Shown here one piece after another: positions 19,844 to 29,822 of a stretch of DNA of 64,000 nt; position 1 is the first letter of the stretch; each line of letters starts with the position of its first letter. Location of the stretch: assembly GCF_010994035.1 (NCBI RefSeq), contig NZ_WIXN01000005.1, forward strand, positions 173,491-237,490, in the 5' to 3' direction. The DNA comes from Virgibacillus aidingensis. Its GTDB lineage: Bacteria; Bacillota; Bacilli; Bacillales; Amphibacillaceae. Below the pieces are notes generated by a model. It saw only the letters and a program-made list of their open reading frames with translations. It had not been told where the DNA came from and did not search any database. Made by a program: the position numbers and the translations under genes.

Positions 19844-19865
19844 ATTGCAGCCGGTATTTTTATTT
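19837..19865 (+). terminator. Intrinsic terminator overlapping the dapA stop
   Basis: CGGCTG (19837-19842) and CAGCCG (19848-19853) followed by GTATTTTTATTT. The left arm includes the first two bases of the dapA stop codon. Confidence 0.75.
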
Positions 19866-20100
19866 CTGCGTTAAGGAAGCTTTCTAAATCCCATGAAGAA
19901 TTGATGACAACCATGTTCTCTAATGTCTGCTGCTGTGTTATTTTCCGGATGAACGCTGGAGCGTCTTATCCCTCGGACAGTTTAAAAATCTAATGTTATA
20001 TTGGAAAATGGTTTTTAATTATATCTGCATATCTGTGCATGGCAAAAGTCATTTACGTACATATTAAGTAGCAGGAATTGATAAAGAGGGGTGTTCGTAA
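19866..20100 (+). other. dapA-tepA gap where rnjB is absent
   Basis: 235 bp with no gene. In B. subtilis rnjB (RNase J2) occupies this place. No recognisable rnjB remnant was seen in a by-eye reading. Confidence 0.55.
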
Positions 20101-20838
20101 ATGAATAATAAAAATGAAAAAAAAGAAACACAGCAGCCGAATGAAGGGCAGGAAAACCAATCCGGCATTGTTCAGAAAATCCAGCAGCTTGGCCAATCAA
20201 ATGTAGCTCAGGCTCCTGATTCCAATGTGCATGTACTGACTATCATCGGTCAAATAGAGGGACATGTTCAGCTTCCGCCTCAAAATAAAACAACAAAATA
20301 TGAACATTTATTGCCACAGCTTATAGCCATTGAACAAAACCCAAAAATTGAAGGTTTGGTCATATTATTAAATACTGTAGGAGGAGATGTGGAAGCGGGA
20401 CTGGCATTATCGGAAATGATTGCTTCTATGTCAAAACCTACTGTATCCATCGTTTTAGGCGGCGGCCATTCCATTGGTGTTCCTATAGCTGTAGCTGCCA
20501 ATCATTCATTTATCGCACCAACTGCAACGATGACAATCCATCCGGTACGTTTAACGGGCTTGGTTATCGGGGTGCCGCAAACATTTGAATATCTTGATAA
20601 GATGCAGGAAAGGGTAATTGATTTTGTTGTAAATCATTCAAATATTAAAGAGGAAAAATTTAAGGAATTAATGTTTGCCAAAGGGAATCTGACAAGGGAC
20701 ATAGGGACAAATGTGGTGGGGACCAATGCAGTTGATTACGGATTAATCGACGGGATCGGCGGAGTGAAAGAAGCGATGCAAAAAGTCAATGAGCTGATTG
20801 ACAAAAATAAAGATATGGATGAGCAGGTGATTCAATGA
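20101..20838 (+). CDS. tepA: ClpP-like protease TepA
   Basis: 245 residues. Serine peptidase of the ClpP/TepA group. The catalytic serine is S124 in [12 protein letters not shown] and the histidine H147 is in TMTIHPVR. A polar Gln/Asn-rich N-terminal extension of about 35 residues precedes the fold. TepA was described as translocation-enhancing and is implicated in spore-protein turnover. Its ATG follows GAGGGGTG, and its stop overlaps ylzJ by 4 nt. Confidence 0.95.
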   Translation: MNNKNEKKETQQPNEGQENQSGIVQKIQQLGQSNVAQAPDSNVHVLTIIGQIEGHVQLPPQNKTTKYEHLLPQLIAIEQNPKIEGLVILLNTVGGDVEAGLALSEMIASMSKPTVSIVLGGGHSIGVPIAVAANHSFIAPTATMTIHPVRLTGLVIGVPQTFEYLDKMQERVIDFVVNHSNIKEEKFKELMFAKGNLTRDIGTNVVGTNAVDYGLIDGIGGVKEAMQKVNELIDKNKDMDEQVIQ

Positions 20839-21041
20839 TTTTATATACGCCATTATCACAGGAAGACATTTTTCCTACGGCAAACTCCTCATATAATAAC
20901 CGCCAGTTTATATCTTATGAAGGCAGGTCGGTTTATGCAGAACAAATGGAAGATGGGTCCTATCAGCTCTTACAGCTCATGTCCACGGATCCCCAGGATT
21001 TTCTGGATGAGAAATTCACACCGGGTTCTATTTTATCTTAG
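20835..21041 (+). CDS. ylzJ: YlzJ-like small protein
   Basis: 68 residues, ATGA overlap with tepA. It contains [14 protein letters not shown] and [35 protein letters not shown], which matches the YlzJ family found next to tepA. No function is known. Confidence 0.88.
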   Translation: MILYTPLSQEDIFPTANSSYNNRQFISYEGRSVYAEQMEDGSYQLLQLMSTDPQDFLDEKFTPGSILS

Positions 21042-21078
21042 CACTCTTTGTACGATGCTTTTCTTTACCTGATTATGG

Positions 21079-21120
21079 TATAATGAAACAATAACCCTTG
21101 TCATTTTCCCGGCAAGGGTT
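21079..21120 (+). promoter_or_regulatory. Candidate spoIIIE promoter and 5' leader hairpin
   Basis: TATAAT at 21079-21084 with no good -35. The expected transcript 5' end would be near 21091, where AACCCTTG (21093-21100) and CAAGGGTT (21113-21120) form an 8-bp hairpin. The stem sequence resembles rimP leader hairpin 2. Confidence 0.45.
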
Positions 21121-21167
21121 TAGTCTTTATATTATATAAGCTTTCCTGTACATATGGGGGTGGAAGA

Positions 21168-23444
21168 ATGGCTCGTAAAAAGAAGAGGCGCAGCAAAAAG
21201 TTAAAAAAACAGTTGAAATTTGAATTGATTGGGCTGCTTTTTATATTTCTTGCAATTTTTGGCAGTGGAGCCAGTGCGATTAGCGATGGCGTAATTCCCG
21301 GCGGTCTGGAGCATATTTTTCGATTCTTTCTGGGTATTTGGTATTTTGTTGCCTCCGTTATATTACTGATCACAGGAATCATATTAGTAGTGAAAAGAAG
21401 AAAGCCTGATTTTTCCAACAGGAAAATGGTCGGTTTCGTTATCTTTTTTATTGGACTTTTACTCATTACGCATATCCAAGTATATGAAAGTTTAGTAGTA
21501 AGTGAAAATATATCTATCATTGCAACAACCTGGGATCAGTTTTTTACTTATTTAAGCGGACAGGCCTCTGCTCAAGTTATTGGCGGAGGAATGGCAGGCG
21601 CGCTTTTTTTCACTTTTTCCTACTATCTATTTTCTCTTGTCGGAGCAAAGATAGCAGCTGTTTTTTCCATGATTATTGGTATTATGTTTATGACAGAAGT
21701 ATCTTTAGGTGAATTAGCAAGGAAATCCGGTATGAAGCTCTCGGATATGGTAAAATGCCTGAATGAGAAATGGCAAAACTACAGGCTGGAGAAAAAAGAG
21801 CAAAAGACAGCAAGTGTCAATCACGGTACAGTGGAGGAAGTTTTGGCTGATGAAAGGGATGAACCTTTTATTCAGGCTTTTACTGATACTGCTTATGCAG
21901 CGGAGGAGTTCAAACAGGAAAAAGCAGATGAAAATAAAGCGCAAAAATCTGTGGAAGAAACCAGCGAGACAACGGAAGATGACGCAATCGGAGATATGAC
22001 GATGGAAGAAACGGAAAACCGTGATTACACGCTTCCATCATTGGATTTGCTTGCAGAGCCTGCCCACAATGCCCAGCACCAGGAAAAATCACAAATACAG
22101 GGAACAGTAAGGAAGCTGGAGCGGACATTTCACAGTTTTGGTGTTCGGGCAAGAGTGACAAAAGTGAATGTCGGTCCTGCTGTAACAAAATACGAGGTAT
22201 ATCCTGAAGCAGGGGTAAAGGTGAGTAAAATTGTAAGTCTTCACGATGATCTGGCGCTGGCGCTTGCCGCAAAAGATATACGTATCGAAGCGCCGATTCC
22301 CGGAAAATCTGCTGTTGGGATTGAAGTTCCAAACCAGGAAATTGCCATGGTTTCACTAAGGGAAGTAATGGATAATACATTAAATAACCAAACTTCCAAA
22401 CTATTATTCGCATTAGGCAGGGATATTTCCGGAGATGCCATAGTTTCAGAGTTAAGTAAAATGCCGCATCTATTAATAGCCGGTGCAACAGGCAGCGGTA
22501 AAAGTGTCTGTGTAAATGGTATTATTACAACGATTTTGATGCGTGCAAAACCGCATGAAGTTAAAATGATGATGATTGATCCGAAAAAAGTGGAATTAAA
22601 TGTTTATAACGGCATACCACATCTGCTAGCTCCGGTCGTTACCGATCCCAAAAAGGCTTCCAGGGCATTAAAGAAGGTAGTTGCCGAAATGGAAAGAAGG
22701 TATGAATTATTTTCCGAAACCGGAACCCGGAACATAGAGGGGTATAATGAATTCATCCGGAAATATAATCAGACTTCAGATGAACAGCAGCCTAACTTGC
22801 CATATATCGTCGTATTGGTAGACGAACTGGCTGATTTGATGATGGTGGCCTCCAGTGATGTAGAGGATGCAATTACCAGACTTGCCCAAATGGCAAGGGC
22901 AGCCGGGATCCATTTAATCATTGCGACACAAAGACCGTCCGTAGATGTAATTACCGGTGTAATTAAAGCGAACATTCCTTCCAGAATAGCCTTTAGTGTT
23001 TCTTCCCAAACCGATTCGAGAACAATTTTGGACTCAGGCGGTGCCGAAAAGCTATTGGGACGGGGGGATATGCTGTTTTTGCCAGTAGGCGCATCAAAAC
23101 CTACGCGGATACAAGGTGCCTTTCTATCCGATGAAGAGGTAGAACGGGTTGTAGACCATTGTATTGACCAGCAAAAAGCTTCATACCAGGAGGAAATGAT
23201 CCCTGAGGATACAAATGAAATCGTGGATGAAGTAGATGATGAACTTTTTGATGATGCAGTCCAGCTCATCATAGAAATGCAAAGCGCAAGTGTTTCCATG
23301 CTTCAGCGCAGGTTCCGGATTGGTTATACAAGAGCCGCAAGATTAATAGATGCAATGGAAGACAGGGGAATCGTTGGTCCATATGAAGGCAGCAAACCAA
23401 GAACGGTGCTGGTAACTCAATCCCAGGAAGAAAAAACATCATAA
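21168..23444 (+). CDS. spoIIIE: DNA translocase SpoIIIE/FtsK
   Basis: 758 residues. Four N-terminal membrane segments (about 18-165) anchor it at the division or sporulation septum. A charged linker follows, then the RecA-like motor with Walker A GATGSGKS (439-446) and Walker [12 protein letters not shown]. The C-terminal winged-helix gamma domain ([21 protein letters not shown]) reads polar DNA sequences. It pumps the chromosome into the forespore. B. subtilis keeps it at this place, downstream of ylzJ. Confidence 0.97.
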   Translation: MARKKKRRSKKLKKQLKFELIGLLFIFLAIFGSGASAISDGVIPGGLEHIFRFFLGIWYFVASVILLITGIILVVKRRKPDFSNRKMVGFVIFFIGLLLITHIQVYESLVVSENISIIATTWDQFFTYLSGQASAQVIGGGMAGALFFTFSYYLFSLVGAKIAAVFSMIIGIMFMTEVSLGELARKSGMKLSDMVKCLNEKWQNYRLEKKEQKTASVNHGTVEEVLADERDEPFIQAFTDTAYAAEEFKQEKADENKAQKSVEETSETTEDDAIGDMTMEETENRDYTLPSLDLLAEPAHNAQHQEKSQIQGTVRKLERTFHSFGVRARVTKVNVGPAVTKYEVYPEAGVKVSKIVSLHDDLALALAAKDIRIEAPIPGKSAVGIEVPNQEIAMVSLREVMDNTLNNQTSKLLFALGRDISGDAIVSELSKMPHLLIAGATGSGKSVCVNGIITTILMRAKPHEVKMMMIDPKKVELNVYNGIPHLLAPVVTDPKKASRALKKVVAEMERRYELFSETGTRNIEGYNEFIRKYNQTSDEQQPNLPYIVVLVDELADLMMVASSDVEDAITRLAQMARAAGIHLIIATQRPSVDVITGVIKANIPSRIAFSVSSQTDSRTILDSGGAEKLLGRGDMLFLPVGASKPTRIQGAFLSDEEVERVVDHCIDQQKASYQEEMIPEDTNEIVDEVDDELFDDAVQLIIEMQSASVSMLQRRFRIGYTRAARLIDAMEDRGIVGPYEGSKPRTVLVTQSQEEKTS

Positions 23445-23451
23445 TCGCTTT

Positions 23452-23485
23452 AAATAAACCCGGTAAAATGATGCCGGGTTTATTT
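23452..23485 (+). terminator. Intrinsic terminator after spoIIIE
   Basis: Perfect 12-bp inverted repeat: AAATAAACCCGG (23452-23463) and CCGGGTTTATTT (23474-23485) around a 10-nt loop. Confidence 0.9.
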
Positions 23486-23613
23486 AGATCCGATGAAAGT
23501 TAAATATGAATAAATTTATTGTGAAAATTAGTTTTTTAATGAATTTACGCCCGGCCTATTTATTTATTTATCTAATAGTGATATATTTATGTAGGATGAA
23601 AGTAATACGTCAG

Positions 23614-23624
23614 AGGTCAGACCT
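23614..23624 (+). promoter_or_regulatory. Palindromic operator candidate AGGTCAGACCT
   Basis: AGGTC-A-GACCT, 35 nt before the GntR gene. The GGTC-N-GACC core resembles operators of GntR-family regulators. It would fit autoregulation. Confidence 0.5.
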
Positions 23625-23658
23625 TTGAATTTACAACTATATATTAAGGGGAGCACAT

Positions 23659-24384
23659 ATGTCTATCCGGCCAGATTCACGACATTTATACTTACAGGTC
23701 ATTGATCAGCTAAAACGGGATATGAAGGAGGGGAAATATAAGGAGCGGGAAAAACTGCCGTCGGAATATGAACTGTCAAGAATGCTTGGTGTATCCCGTG
23801 CTACTTTGAGAGAAGCATTGAGAGTTCTGGAAGAAGAGAATATTGTTTTTCGAAAACACGGGGTAGGTACATTTGTTAATCCAAAACCAATATTTTCATC
23901 AGGTATTGAACAGCTAAACAGTGTTACTGCCATGATAGAGGATTCCGGAAAAAAAGCCGGGACACAATACATAACTTCAGAAGTAACCAAACTATCTGCT
24001 GAAGATAAGGAACAATTTGCCGATGATGAGCTGCAGTCTGTTTTTAAAATTGAGCGAGTGCGCACAGCAGATAATAAACCGGTGGTTTTCTGCATCGACA
24101 AGCTTCCTGAAAACTTATTGCCGCAAAATAGTATTAAAAGGGAAGAATCTTTATTTAAAGCACTGGAAAAATATGCAAATATACATGTGTCTTATGCTTT
24201 GACAAGGATTGAACCTGTAAGCTACCAGCAGCGGATATTTAATATTTTAAACTGTGATCCCAGTCAGCCCCTGCTTTTATTGAAGCAGTTACATTATACA
24301 GAAAAAGATGAGCCTGTTTTATACTCGTCAAATTACTTTCGCTCAGATTTTTTCCGGTTTGAGGTAGTAAGGAAAAGGATGTAG
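23659..24384 (+). CDS. ymfC: GntR-family (HutC/UTRA type) transcriptional regulator
   Basis: 241 residues. The N-terminal winged helix-turn-helix (about 10-75) has LPSEYELSRMLGVSRATLREALRVL and the wing HGVGTFV. The UTRA ligand-binding domain spans about 90-238. It matches YmfC, which lies between spoIIIE and ymfF in B. subtilis. Here a nucleoside-type ABC importer follows, so it may control that importer in response to its substrate. That link is inferred from position only. RBS AAGGGGAG precedes the ATG. Confidence 0.88.
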   Translation: MSIRPDSRHLYLQVIDQLKRDMKEGKYKEREKLPSEYELSRMLGVSRATLREALRVLEEENIVFRKHGVGTFVNPKPIFSSGIEQLNSVTAMIEDSGKKAGTQYITSEVTKLSAEDKEQFADDELQSVFKIERVRTADNKPVVFCIDKLPENLLPQNSIKREESLFKALEKYANIHVSYALTRIEPVSYQQRIFNILNCDPSQPLLLLKQLHYTEKDEPVLYSSNYFRSDFFRFEVVRKRM

Positions 24385-24591
24385 CATGGACTTTAAGTTA
24401 GGAAAGTTTGAAAATTTCAGCAAAGCAATTGGTTAGCTGCATCTGGAATTTCCACGTCCAAATATTTAAATAACCAGCCGAACGAATGAGAGTTTTACTA
24501 AGGGGGTGGTGAGTAATAGCAGGATTAAAGGAAATACTAATGATGGGATTTTTTCTGAATTGATTAATTTACAAAAATGGGGGTTTTCAGT

Positions 24592-25698
24592 ATGAAAAAT
24601 CGTAAGTTCATTTTATTGTTCGCATTAATATTAGGACTTGGCATGCTTATGGCTGCTTGCGGCGGCGGGGAAGGTGCCGAAGATGATTCCGCTGCAGAAG
24701 ATGGTGCAAATGGGGAAGAATCTTCCGGGGATTACTCTGTTGGCATGGTTACAGATGAAGGCGGCGTTGATGATAAATCATTTAACCAGTCCGCATGGGA
24801 AGGGATCCAGGCCTGGGGCGAAGAGCATGGCCTGGAAAGAGGAGAAGGATTTGATTATGCACAATCGGCGGATGAATCAGATTACATGCCGAATATGACA
24901 CGTTTAGTGCGAAATGATTATGATTTGGTTTTTGGAATCGGTTTCCTGCTGGAGGATGCTATTACTAATATTGCAGAGCAAAATCCTGACTTGGATTTCT
25001 CTATTGTGGATACTGTTGTAGATGCGCCAAATGTGGCCAGCATCACTTTTGCTGAACATGAAGGTTCATTTCTGGCAGGGGTAGCTGCAGCAATGAAAAC
25101 GGAAACGAATAAATTGGGTTTTGTAGGCGGCGTTGATTCAGACCTAATTAATAAGTTTGAAGTAGGATTTGTTGCCGGTGCGCTTTCAGTTAATCCGGAT
25201 ATTGATGTAGACATTCAATATGTTGGGGATTTCAGTTCGGCCGACGATGGAAAACTGATTGCAACAAGGATGTACAATGATGGCGCAGATATTATTTACC
25301 ATGCAGCCGGTGCTGCAGGAAACGGTGTATTTGCCCAGGCAAAAGACTTAAAGCAAAATGATCCGGACCGTGATGTATGGGTAATTGGCGTGGACCGTGA
25401 CCAACATGAAGAAGGCGTCATTGGCGATCATAATGTGACATTTACTTCTATGGTTAAACGCGTGGACATATCCGTACAGGAAGTAAGTAATATGGGACTT
25501 AACGGCGAATTCCCTGGAGGGGAAGTACTGGAATTCGGACTGGAGGATGAAGGGGTTTCCCTGGCTGATACGAATGAAGAAGCCATTACAGAAGAAATTG
25601 TAGACACAACGAATGACTGGAAAGAAAGAATTATTAATGGCGAAATAGAAGTACCGCAGACACGTGATGAATTGGAAGGTTTTATTGACTCCTTATAA
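24592..25698 (+). CDS. nupN: BMP-family nucleoside-binding lipoprotein
   Basis: 368 residues from ATG 24592; the in-frame ATG 24577 is followed by the GGGGG ribosome binding site. A lipoprotein signal peptide ends at the lipobox M20-A-A-C23. An acidic linker follows, then the Med/BMP domain (YSVGMVTDEGGVDDKSFNQSAW). The family binds purine nucleosides for an ABC importer. nupO, nupP and nupQ follow. A 114-bp inverted repeat lies just after the stop, which could allow higher expression of this first gene. Confidence 0.93.
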   Translation: MKNRKFILLFALILGLGMLMAACGGGEGAEDDSAAEDGANGEESSGDYSVGMVTDEGGVDDKSFNQSAWEGIQAWGEEHGLERGEGFDYAQSADESDYMPNMTRLVRNDYDLVFGIGFLLEDAITNIAEQNPDLDFSIVDTVVDAPNVASITFAEHEGSFLAGVAAAMKTETNKLGFVGGVDSDLINKFEVGFVAGALSVNPDIDVDIQYVGDFSSADDGKLIATRMYNDGADIIYHAAGAAGNGVFAQAKDLKQNDPDRDVWVIGVDRDQHEEGVIGDHNVTFTSMVKRVDISVQEVSNMGLNGEFPGGEVLEFGLEDEGVSLADTNEEAITEEIVDTTNDWKERIINGEIEVPQTRDELEGFIDSL

Positions 25699-25703
25699 GC
25701 AGA

Positions 25704-25817
25704 ATGAGGCTGTCCAAAAATAAAGGGATCAAAGACACTGAAGCTGCAGCGAATTTTATTGGTTTCCAATAGATTTGTATACTGCAGTGTCGTATCCCCT
25801 TTAAGAGACAGCCTCAT
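25704..25817 (+). repeat. 114-bp inverted-repeat element between nupN and nupO
   Basis: The ends are perfect 11-bp inverted repeats, ATGAGGCTGTC (25704-25714) and GACAGCCTCAT (25807-25817). Inside them AAAGGGAT...GACACTG on the left faces CAGTGTC...ATCCCCTTT on the right, then ATTGG-TTT-CCAAT at the centre. The whole element can fold into one long imperfect hairpin. It could be a terminator/processing structure or a MITE-like miniature element. No long T-run follows. Confidence 0.65.
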
Positions 25818-25993
25818 CCCTTTAGTAAAACACTTTAAAATGTGTAATATGATTTAAAATTTAGATTTAGGATATCGCAAAGACCCGGCAATGAAAAAGG
25901 AGTAGCTGAAGTCCTTATACATAAGATCCGGAAAAATTTGTACTGCGAAAGATATCTGATTGATCTACTTGTAAGTAAAGGAGTGAGACTGCA

Positions 25994-27520
25994 ATGGATT
26001 ACGTTATTGAAATGCTGAATATACGCAAAGAATTTCCGGGGATTGTTGCAAATGACAACATAACCTTACAGCTGCAAAAAGGAGAAATACACGCTTTACT
26101 TGGGGAAAATGGCGCTGGGAAATCTACATTGATGAACGTCCTTTTCGGTTTGTATCAGCCTGAAAAAGGAGAAATCCGCGTAAATGGAGAACAAGTAAAA
26201 ATAACGGATCCCAATGTGGCAAATGATCTGGGAATAGGGATGGTTCACCAGCATTTTATGCTGGTAGAGCCTTTTACAGTTACACAAAATATTATTCTGG
26301 GAAACGAACCGACAAAAAAAGGCAGTATCAATCTTAAAAAAGCGGAAAAAGAGGTGCAGGAACTTTCTGACCGATACGGACTCCGGGTAGATGCCAAAGC
26401 AAAAATCAGCGACATTTCTGTAGGGATGCAGCAGCGTGTGGAAATACTTAAAACGCTTTATCGCGGAGCGGATGTACTTATTTTTGATGAACCGACTGCT
26501 GTACTTACTCCACAGGAAATTACAGAGCTTATGGAAATAATGCAATCCCTGATTGCAGAAGGAAAGTCCATTATTCTGATTACGCATAAGTTAAAAGAAA
26601 TTATGCAAATATGTGACCGCTGCACTGTAATACGCAAAGGAAAAGGGATAGGGACACTTGATGTTGCCAAAACAACTGTAACAGAACTTGCATCATTAAT
26701 GGTGGGAAGAGAAGTCAGCTTTAAAACCGAAAAAGGACCAGCTGCTCCGCAGGAATCAGTGCTGAATATAGAAAATTTGGTTGTCAGGGATTCCCGGAAA
26801 GTCGATATGGTAAAAGGACTTGATTTGGAAATTCGTGCTGGTGAAATAGTCGGTATAGCCGGGATTGACGGAAACGGACAAACTGAATTGATCGAGGCCA
26901 TAACCGGCCTGATGAAAGCAGAATCCGGCAAAATTAAATTAAATAATAAAGATATCACTAATTTATCGCCGAGAAAGGTTACTGAAAGCGGAATTGGCCA
27001 TATTCCACAGGACAGGCATAAATTCGGTCTGGTGCTTGATTTTCCAATAGGGGAAAATATAGTGCTTCAAACCTATTATCAAAAACCTTATTCGAAAAAC
27101 AAAGTATTAAATTACAAGGAAATTTACAAAAAAGCGGAAAGTCTTATCAAAGAATATGACGTCCGTACACCAAGCGCCTATACCAAGGCAAGAGCATTGT
27201 CCGGAGGAAACCAGCAAAAAGCTATTGTAGCAAGGGAAGTAGACCGGTCCCCTGATTTACTAATTGCTGCCCAGCCTACAAGAGGGCTTGATGTCGGAGC
27301 AATTGAATTTATTCATAATAAACTAATCGAAGAAAGAGACAGGGGAAAAGCTATATTATTAGTTTCATTTGAACTGGATGAAATCCTGGATGTGAGTGAC
27401 CGGATTGCAGTAATTTTTGACGGGAAAATTGTTGCCGAAAGAAAACCGGAAGAGACAAATGAACAGGAACTCGGTTTATTAATGGCCGGAAGCAAGAAAG
27501 AAAAGGCAGGTGGGGAATAA
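25994..27520 (+). CDS. nupO: Nucleoside ABC transporter, double ATPase subunit
   Basis: 508 residues with two fused nucleotide-binding domains, as in sugar and nucleoside importers. The first has Walker A GENGAGKS (about 37-44), signature ISVGMQQRVEIL and Walker B VLIFDEPTAVL. The second has the degenerate Walker A GIDGNGQTEL typical of this family and signature LSGGNQQKAIVARE. It energises import through NupP and NupQ. RBS AAGGAGTGA lies upstream, and its stop overlaps the nupP ATG (TAATG). Confidence 0.95.
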   Translation: MDYVIEMLNIRKEFPGIVANDNITLQLQKGEIHALLGENGAGKSTLMNVLFGLYQPEKGEIRVNGEQVKITDPNVANDLGIGMVHQHFMLVEPFTVTQNIILGNEPTKKGSINLKKAEKEVQELSDRYGLRVDAKAKISDISVGMQQRVEILKTLYRGADVLIFDEPTAVLTPQEITELMEIMQSLIAEGKSIILITHKLKEIMQICDRCTVIRKGKGIGTLDVAKTTVTELASLMVGREVSFKTEKGPAAPQESVLNIENLVVRDSRKVDMVKGLDLEIRAGEIVGIAGIDGNGQTELIEAITGLMKAESGKIKLNNKDITNLSPRKVTESGIGHIPQDRHKFGLVLDFPIGENIVLQTYYQKPYSKNKVLNYKEIYKKAESLIKEYDVRTPSAYTKARALSGGNQQKAIVAREVDRSPDLLIAAQPTRGLDVGAIEFIHNKLIEERDRGKAILLVSFELDEILDVSDRIAVIFDGKIVAERKPEETNEQELGLLMAGSKKEKAGGE

Positions 27521-28566
27521 TGACATCCAACAAAACCTTTAATATTTTAGTCCCGCTGATATCTGTCTTTATCGGATTGCTGGCAGGTGCCATTATTATG
27601 CTTATTTTTGGTTATAATCCGATCCAGGGGTATGCTGCCCTATGGGAAGGTGCTTTTGGGGATGCCTATTTCTTCGGGGAGACAGTACGTCAGGTAACCC
27701 CATACATTTTAACCGGTCTGGCGGTAGGTTTTGCTTTCCGCAGCGGTTTATTCAACATCGGGGCAGAAGGGCAAGTGATTGTCGGCTGGCTGTCCGCAGT
27801 TTGGATTGGCATCACGGTAGATGCGCCAATGTACATACATCTCCCGCTTGCTATTTTTGTTGCAGCTCTTGCGGGAGCAATTTGGGGATTCATCCCCGGT
27901 ATTTTAAAAGCACGCCTTGGTGTACATGAGGTAATTGTTACCATTATGCTGAATTATATTGCCTTGTACAGTTCCAATGCCATTATAAGAAACGTACTGT
28001 CAGACAGTGAGAATAGCACGGAAAGAATCGCAGAAACCGCTTCACTGTCTTCAGAGTGGCTGCAGTCATTAACTTATTTTTCCCGAATGCATTACGGAAT
28101 TTTAATCGCTTTATTTGCCGCTATGATTATGTGGTTTATTATCGAGCGCACCACCATTGGTTACGAATTAAAATCTGTAGGTTTTAATAAGCATGCATCC
28201 AAATATGCCGGTATGAATGTAAAAAGAAATATTGTCCTATCCATGGTGATCGCCGGTGCTTTTGCCGGTTTGGCAGGTTCTATGGAAGGACTTGGAACAT
28301 TTGGAAATATGACAGTGAGCGGCGGCTTTTCCAATTTGGGTTTTGACGGCATAGCGGTTGCATTGTTGGGCGCAAACACGGCTATAGGTATTGTGCTTGC
28401 AGCCATTTTGTTCGGTGCTTTAAAAGTGGGGGCATTAAATATGCCTACCGAAGCAGGCGTGCCAAATGAATTGGTGGACATTATTATTGCTCTCATCATT
28501 TTCTCTGTTGCTTCCAGTTATATTATCCGCTGGGCCATACTTCGCTTTAAAAAGGAGGAGAAATAA
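27520..28566 (+). CDS. nupP: Nucleoside ABC transporter permease 1
   Basis: 348 residues, about eight to ten hydrophobic segments, with the BPD_transp_2 features FNIGAEGQVIVGWLSAV and LGVHEVIVTIMLNYIALY. It pairs with NupQ to form the membrane channel. It overlaps nupO by one base, and nupQ starts on the next base after its stop. Confidence 0.93.
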   Translation: MTSNKTFNILVPLISVFIGLLAGAIIMLIFGYNPIQGYAALWEGAFGDAYFFGETVRQVTPYILTGLAVGFAFRSGLFNIGAEGQVIVGWLSAVWIGITVDAPMYIHLPLAIFVAALAGAIWGFIPGILKARLGVHEVIVTIMLNYIALYSSNAIIRNVLSDSENSTERIAETASLSSEWLQSLTYFSRMHYGILIALFAAMIMWFIIERTTIGYELKSVGFNKHASKYAGMNVKRNIVLSMVIAGAFAGLAGSMEGLGTFGNMTVSGGFSNLGFDGIAVALLGANTAIGIVLAAILFGALKVGALNMPTEAGVPNELVDIIIALIIFSVASSYIIRWAILRFKKEEK

Positions 28567-29526
28567 ATGGGATTCATTGACTTATTGCAATCAATTATTC
28601 CCCCTGCCCTTTTCTTTTCAGCACCTTTAATTTTTACGGCTCTAGGCGGAGTGTTCAGTGAACGTTCAGGTGTAGTTAATATTGGCTTGGAAGGCCTTAT
28701 GGTAATGGGGGCATTTGTAGGGGTGGTTTTCAACCTTACTTTTGCAGATGTTTTTGGTGCTTGGACACCTTGGATCTCTATCATCGTGGCCATGCTTATC
28801 GGAGCTTTGTTTTCCGTAATCCATGCTGTCGCGGCCGTCAGTTTTCATGCTGATCAAGTGGTTAGCGGAGTGGCAATTAATTTCCTTGCTTTGGGACTGG
28901 GCATATTCCTTACTAAGCAATGGTATGATAAAGGCCAGACAGATATGGTCTCCCAGCCATTTTATACGATAGATATACCAATTCTTTCAGAAATACCGGT
29001 CATCGGAGATATATTGTTCTCAAATATGTATCTGACTTCATATTTAGCGATCATTCTTGCATTTCTCGCCTGGTATGTATTATATAAAACACCATTTGGG
29101 CTGCGTTTGAGGGCAGTGGGAGAGCATCCGATGGCAGCTGATACAAATGGTATCAATGTATATAAAATGAGGTACATTGCCGTGATTCTGTCAGGAGCTT
29201 TAGGTGGTCTTGGCGGTTCTGTGTTTGCATTGACAATTGCGCTCAATTTCTCGCACGCAACCATTGTGGGACAAGGGTTTATGGCATTGGCAGCAGTCAT
29301 CTTCGGTAAATGGCACCCACTAGGGGCAATGGGCGCCGCACTATTCTTCGGTTTTGCTCAAAGCCTGAGTGTCATTGGCGCAGGAATTCCCCTTCTCGCG
29401 GATGTGCCGCAGGTATTCCTGTTAATCGCTCCGTACGTGCTGACTATCCTTGCGCTTGCAGGATTTATTGGCAGAGCGGAAGCACCGAAAGCAAATGGAC
29501 AGCCGTATATTAAAGGGAGCAGATAA
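28567..29526 (+). CDS. nupQ: Nucleoside ABC transporter permease 2
   Basis: 319 residues, polytopic, with VNIGLEGLMVMGAFVGVVF and VVSGVAINFLALGLGIFL, the same permease family as NupP. RBS AAGGAGGAG lies inside the end of nupP. It is the last gene of the transporter operon; a strong terminator lies 175 nt later. Confidence 0.93.
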   Translation: MGFIDLLQSIIPPALFFSAPLIFTALGGVFSERSGVVNIGLEGLMVMGAFVGVVFNLTFADVFGAWTPWISIIVAMLIGALFSVIHAVAAVSFHADQVVSGVAINFLALGLGIFLTKQWYDKGQTDMVSQPFYTIDIPILSEIPVIGDILFSNMYLTSYLAIILAFLAWYVLYKTPFGLRLRAVGEHPMAADTNGINVYKMRYIAVILSGALGGLGGSVFALTIALNFSHATIVGQGFMALAAVIFGKWHPLGAMGAALFFGFAQSLSVIGAGIPLLADVPQVFLLIAPYVLTILALAGFIGRAEAPKANGQPYIKGSR

Positions 29527-29822
29527 TAGCACAAAAGCCATGCGCAAGGTTTGAGAATAAGAGTAATTTTCGGATCTTGGCGGGTATGCCCGTTCCAGAT
29601 CGAGAATCAGGGACTTCGCTAAATTTTGGTTCCGCCTTTTAAACTAATGACTACGGTGTTTCTTCGTGCTGAAGTTCTTTAATCGATACTATTTAATGTG
29701 AAAAAACCGACTTGCCGGAAAATATTAGCAAGTCGGTTTTTTTTGCTCTATAATGAAGTACATATAGAAAATAAATGTGTACAAAATAAAGAGGAAATAC
29801 GCTAAAACCGGGAGGATGTTAC
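29527..29822 (+). other. nupQ-ymfF gap
   Basis: 296 bp without a gene. It contains the terminator at 29701-29744 and a TATAAT at 29749-29754 that could be a -10 for ymfF. Bases 29527-29700 show nothing I can name. Confidence 0.5.
29701..29744 (+). terminator. Intrinsic terminator between nupQ and ymfF
   Basis: AAAAAACCGACTTGC (29701-29715) and GCAAGTCGGTTTTTT (29728-29742) form a 15-bp perfect stem followed by T residues. Confidence 0.92.

Noticed and set aside
29749..29754. TATAAT as a ymfF promoter
   Set aside because: No acceptable -35 at the right distance; the upstream DNA is the right arm of the terminator.
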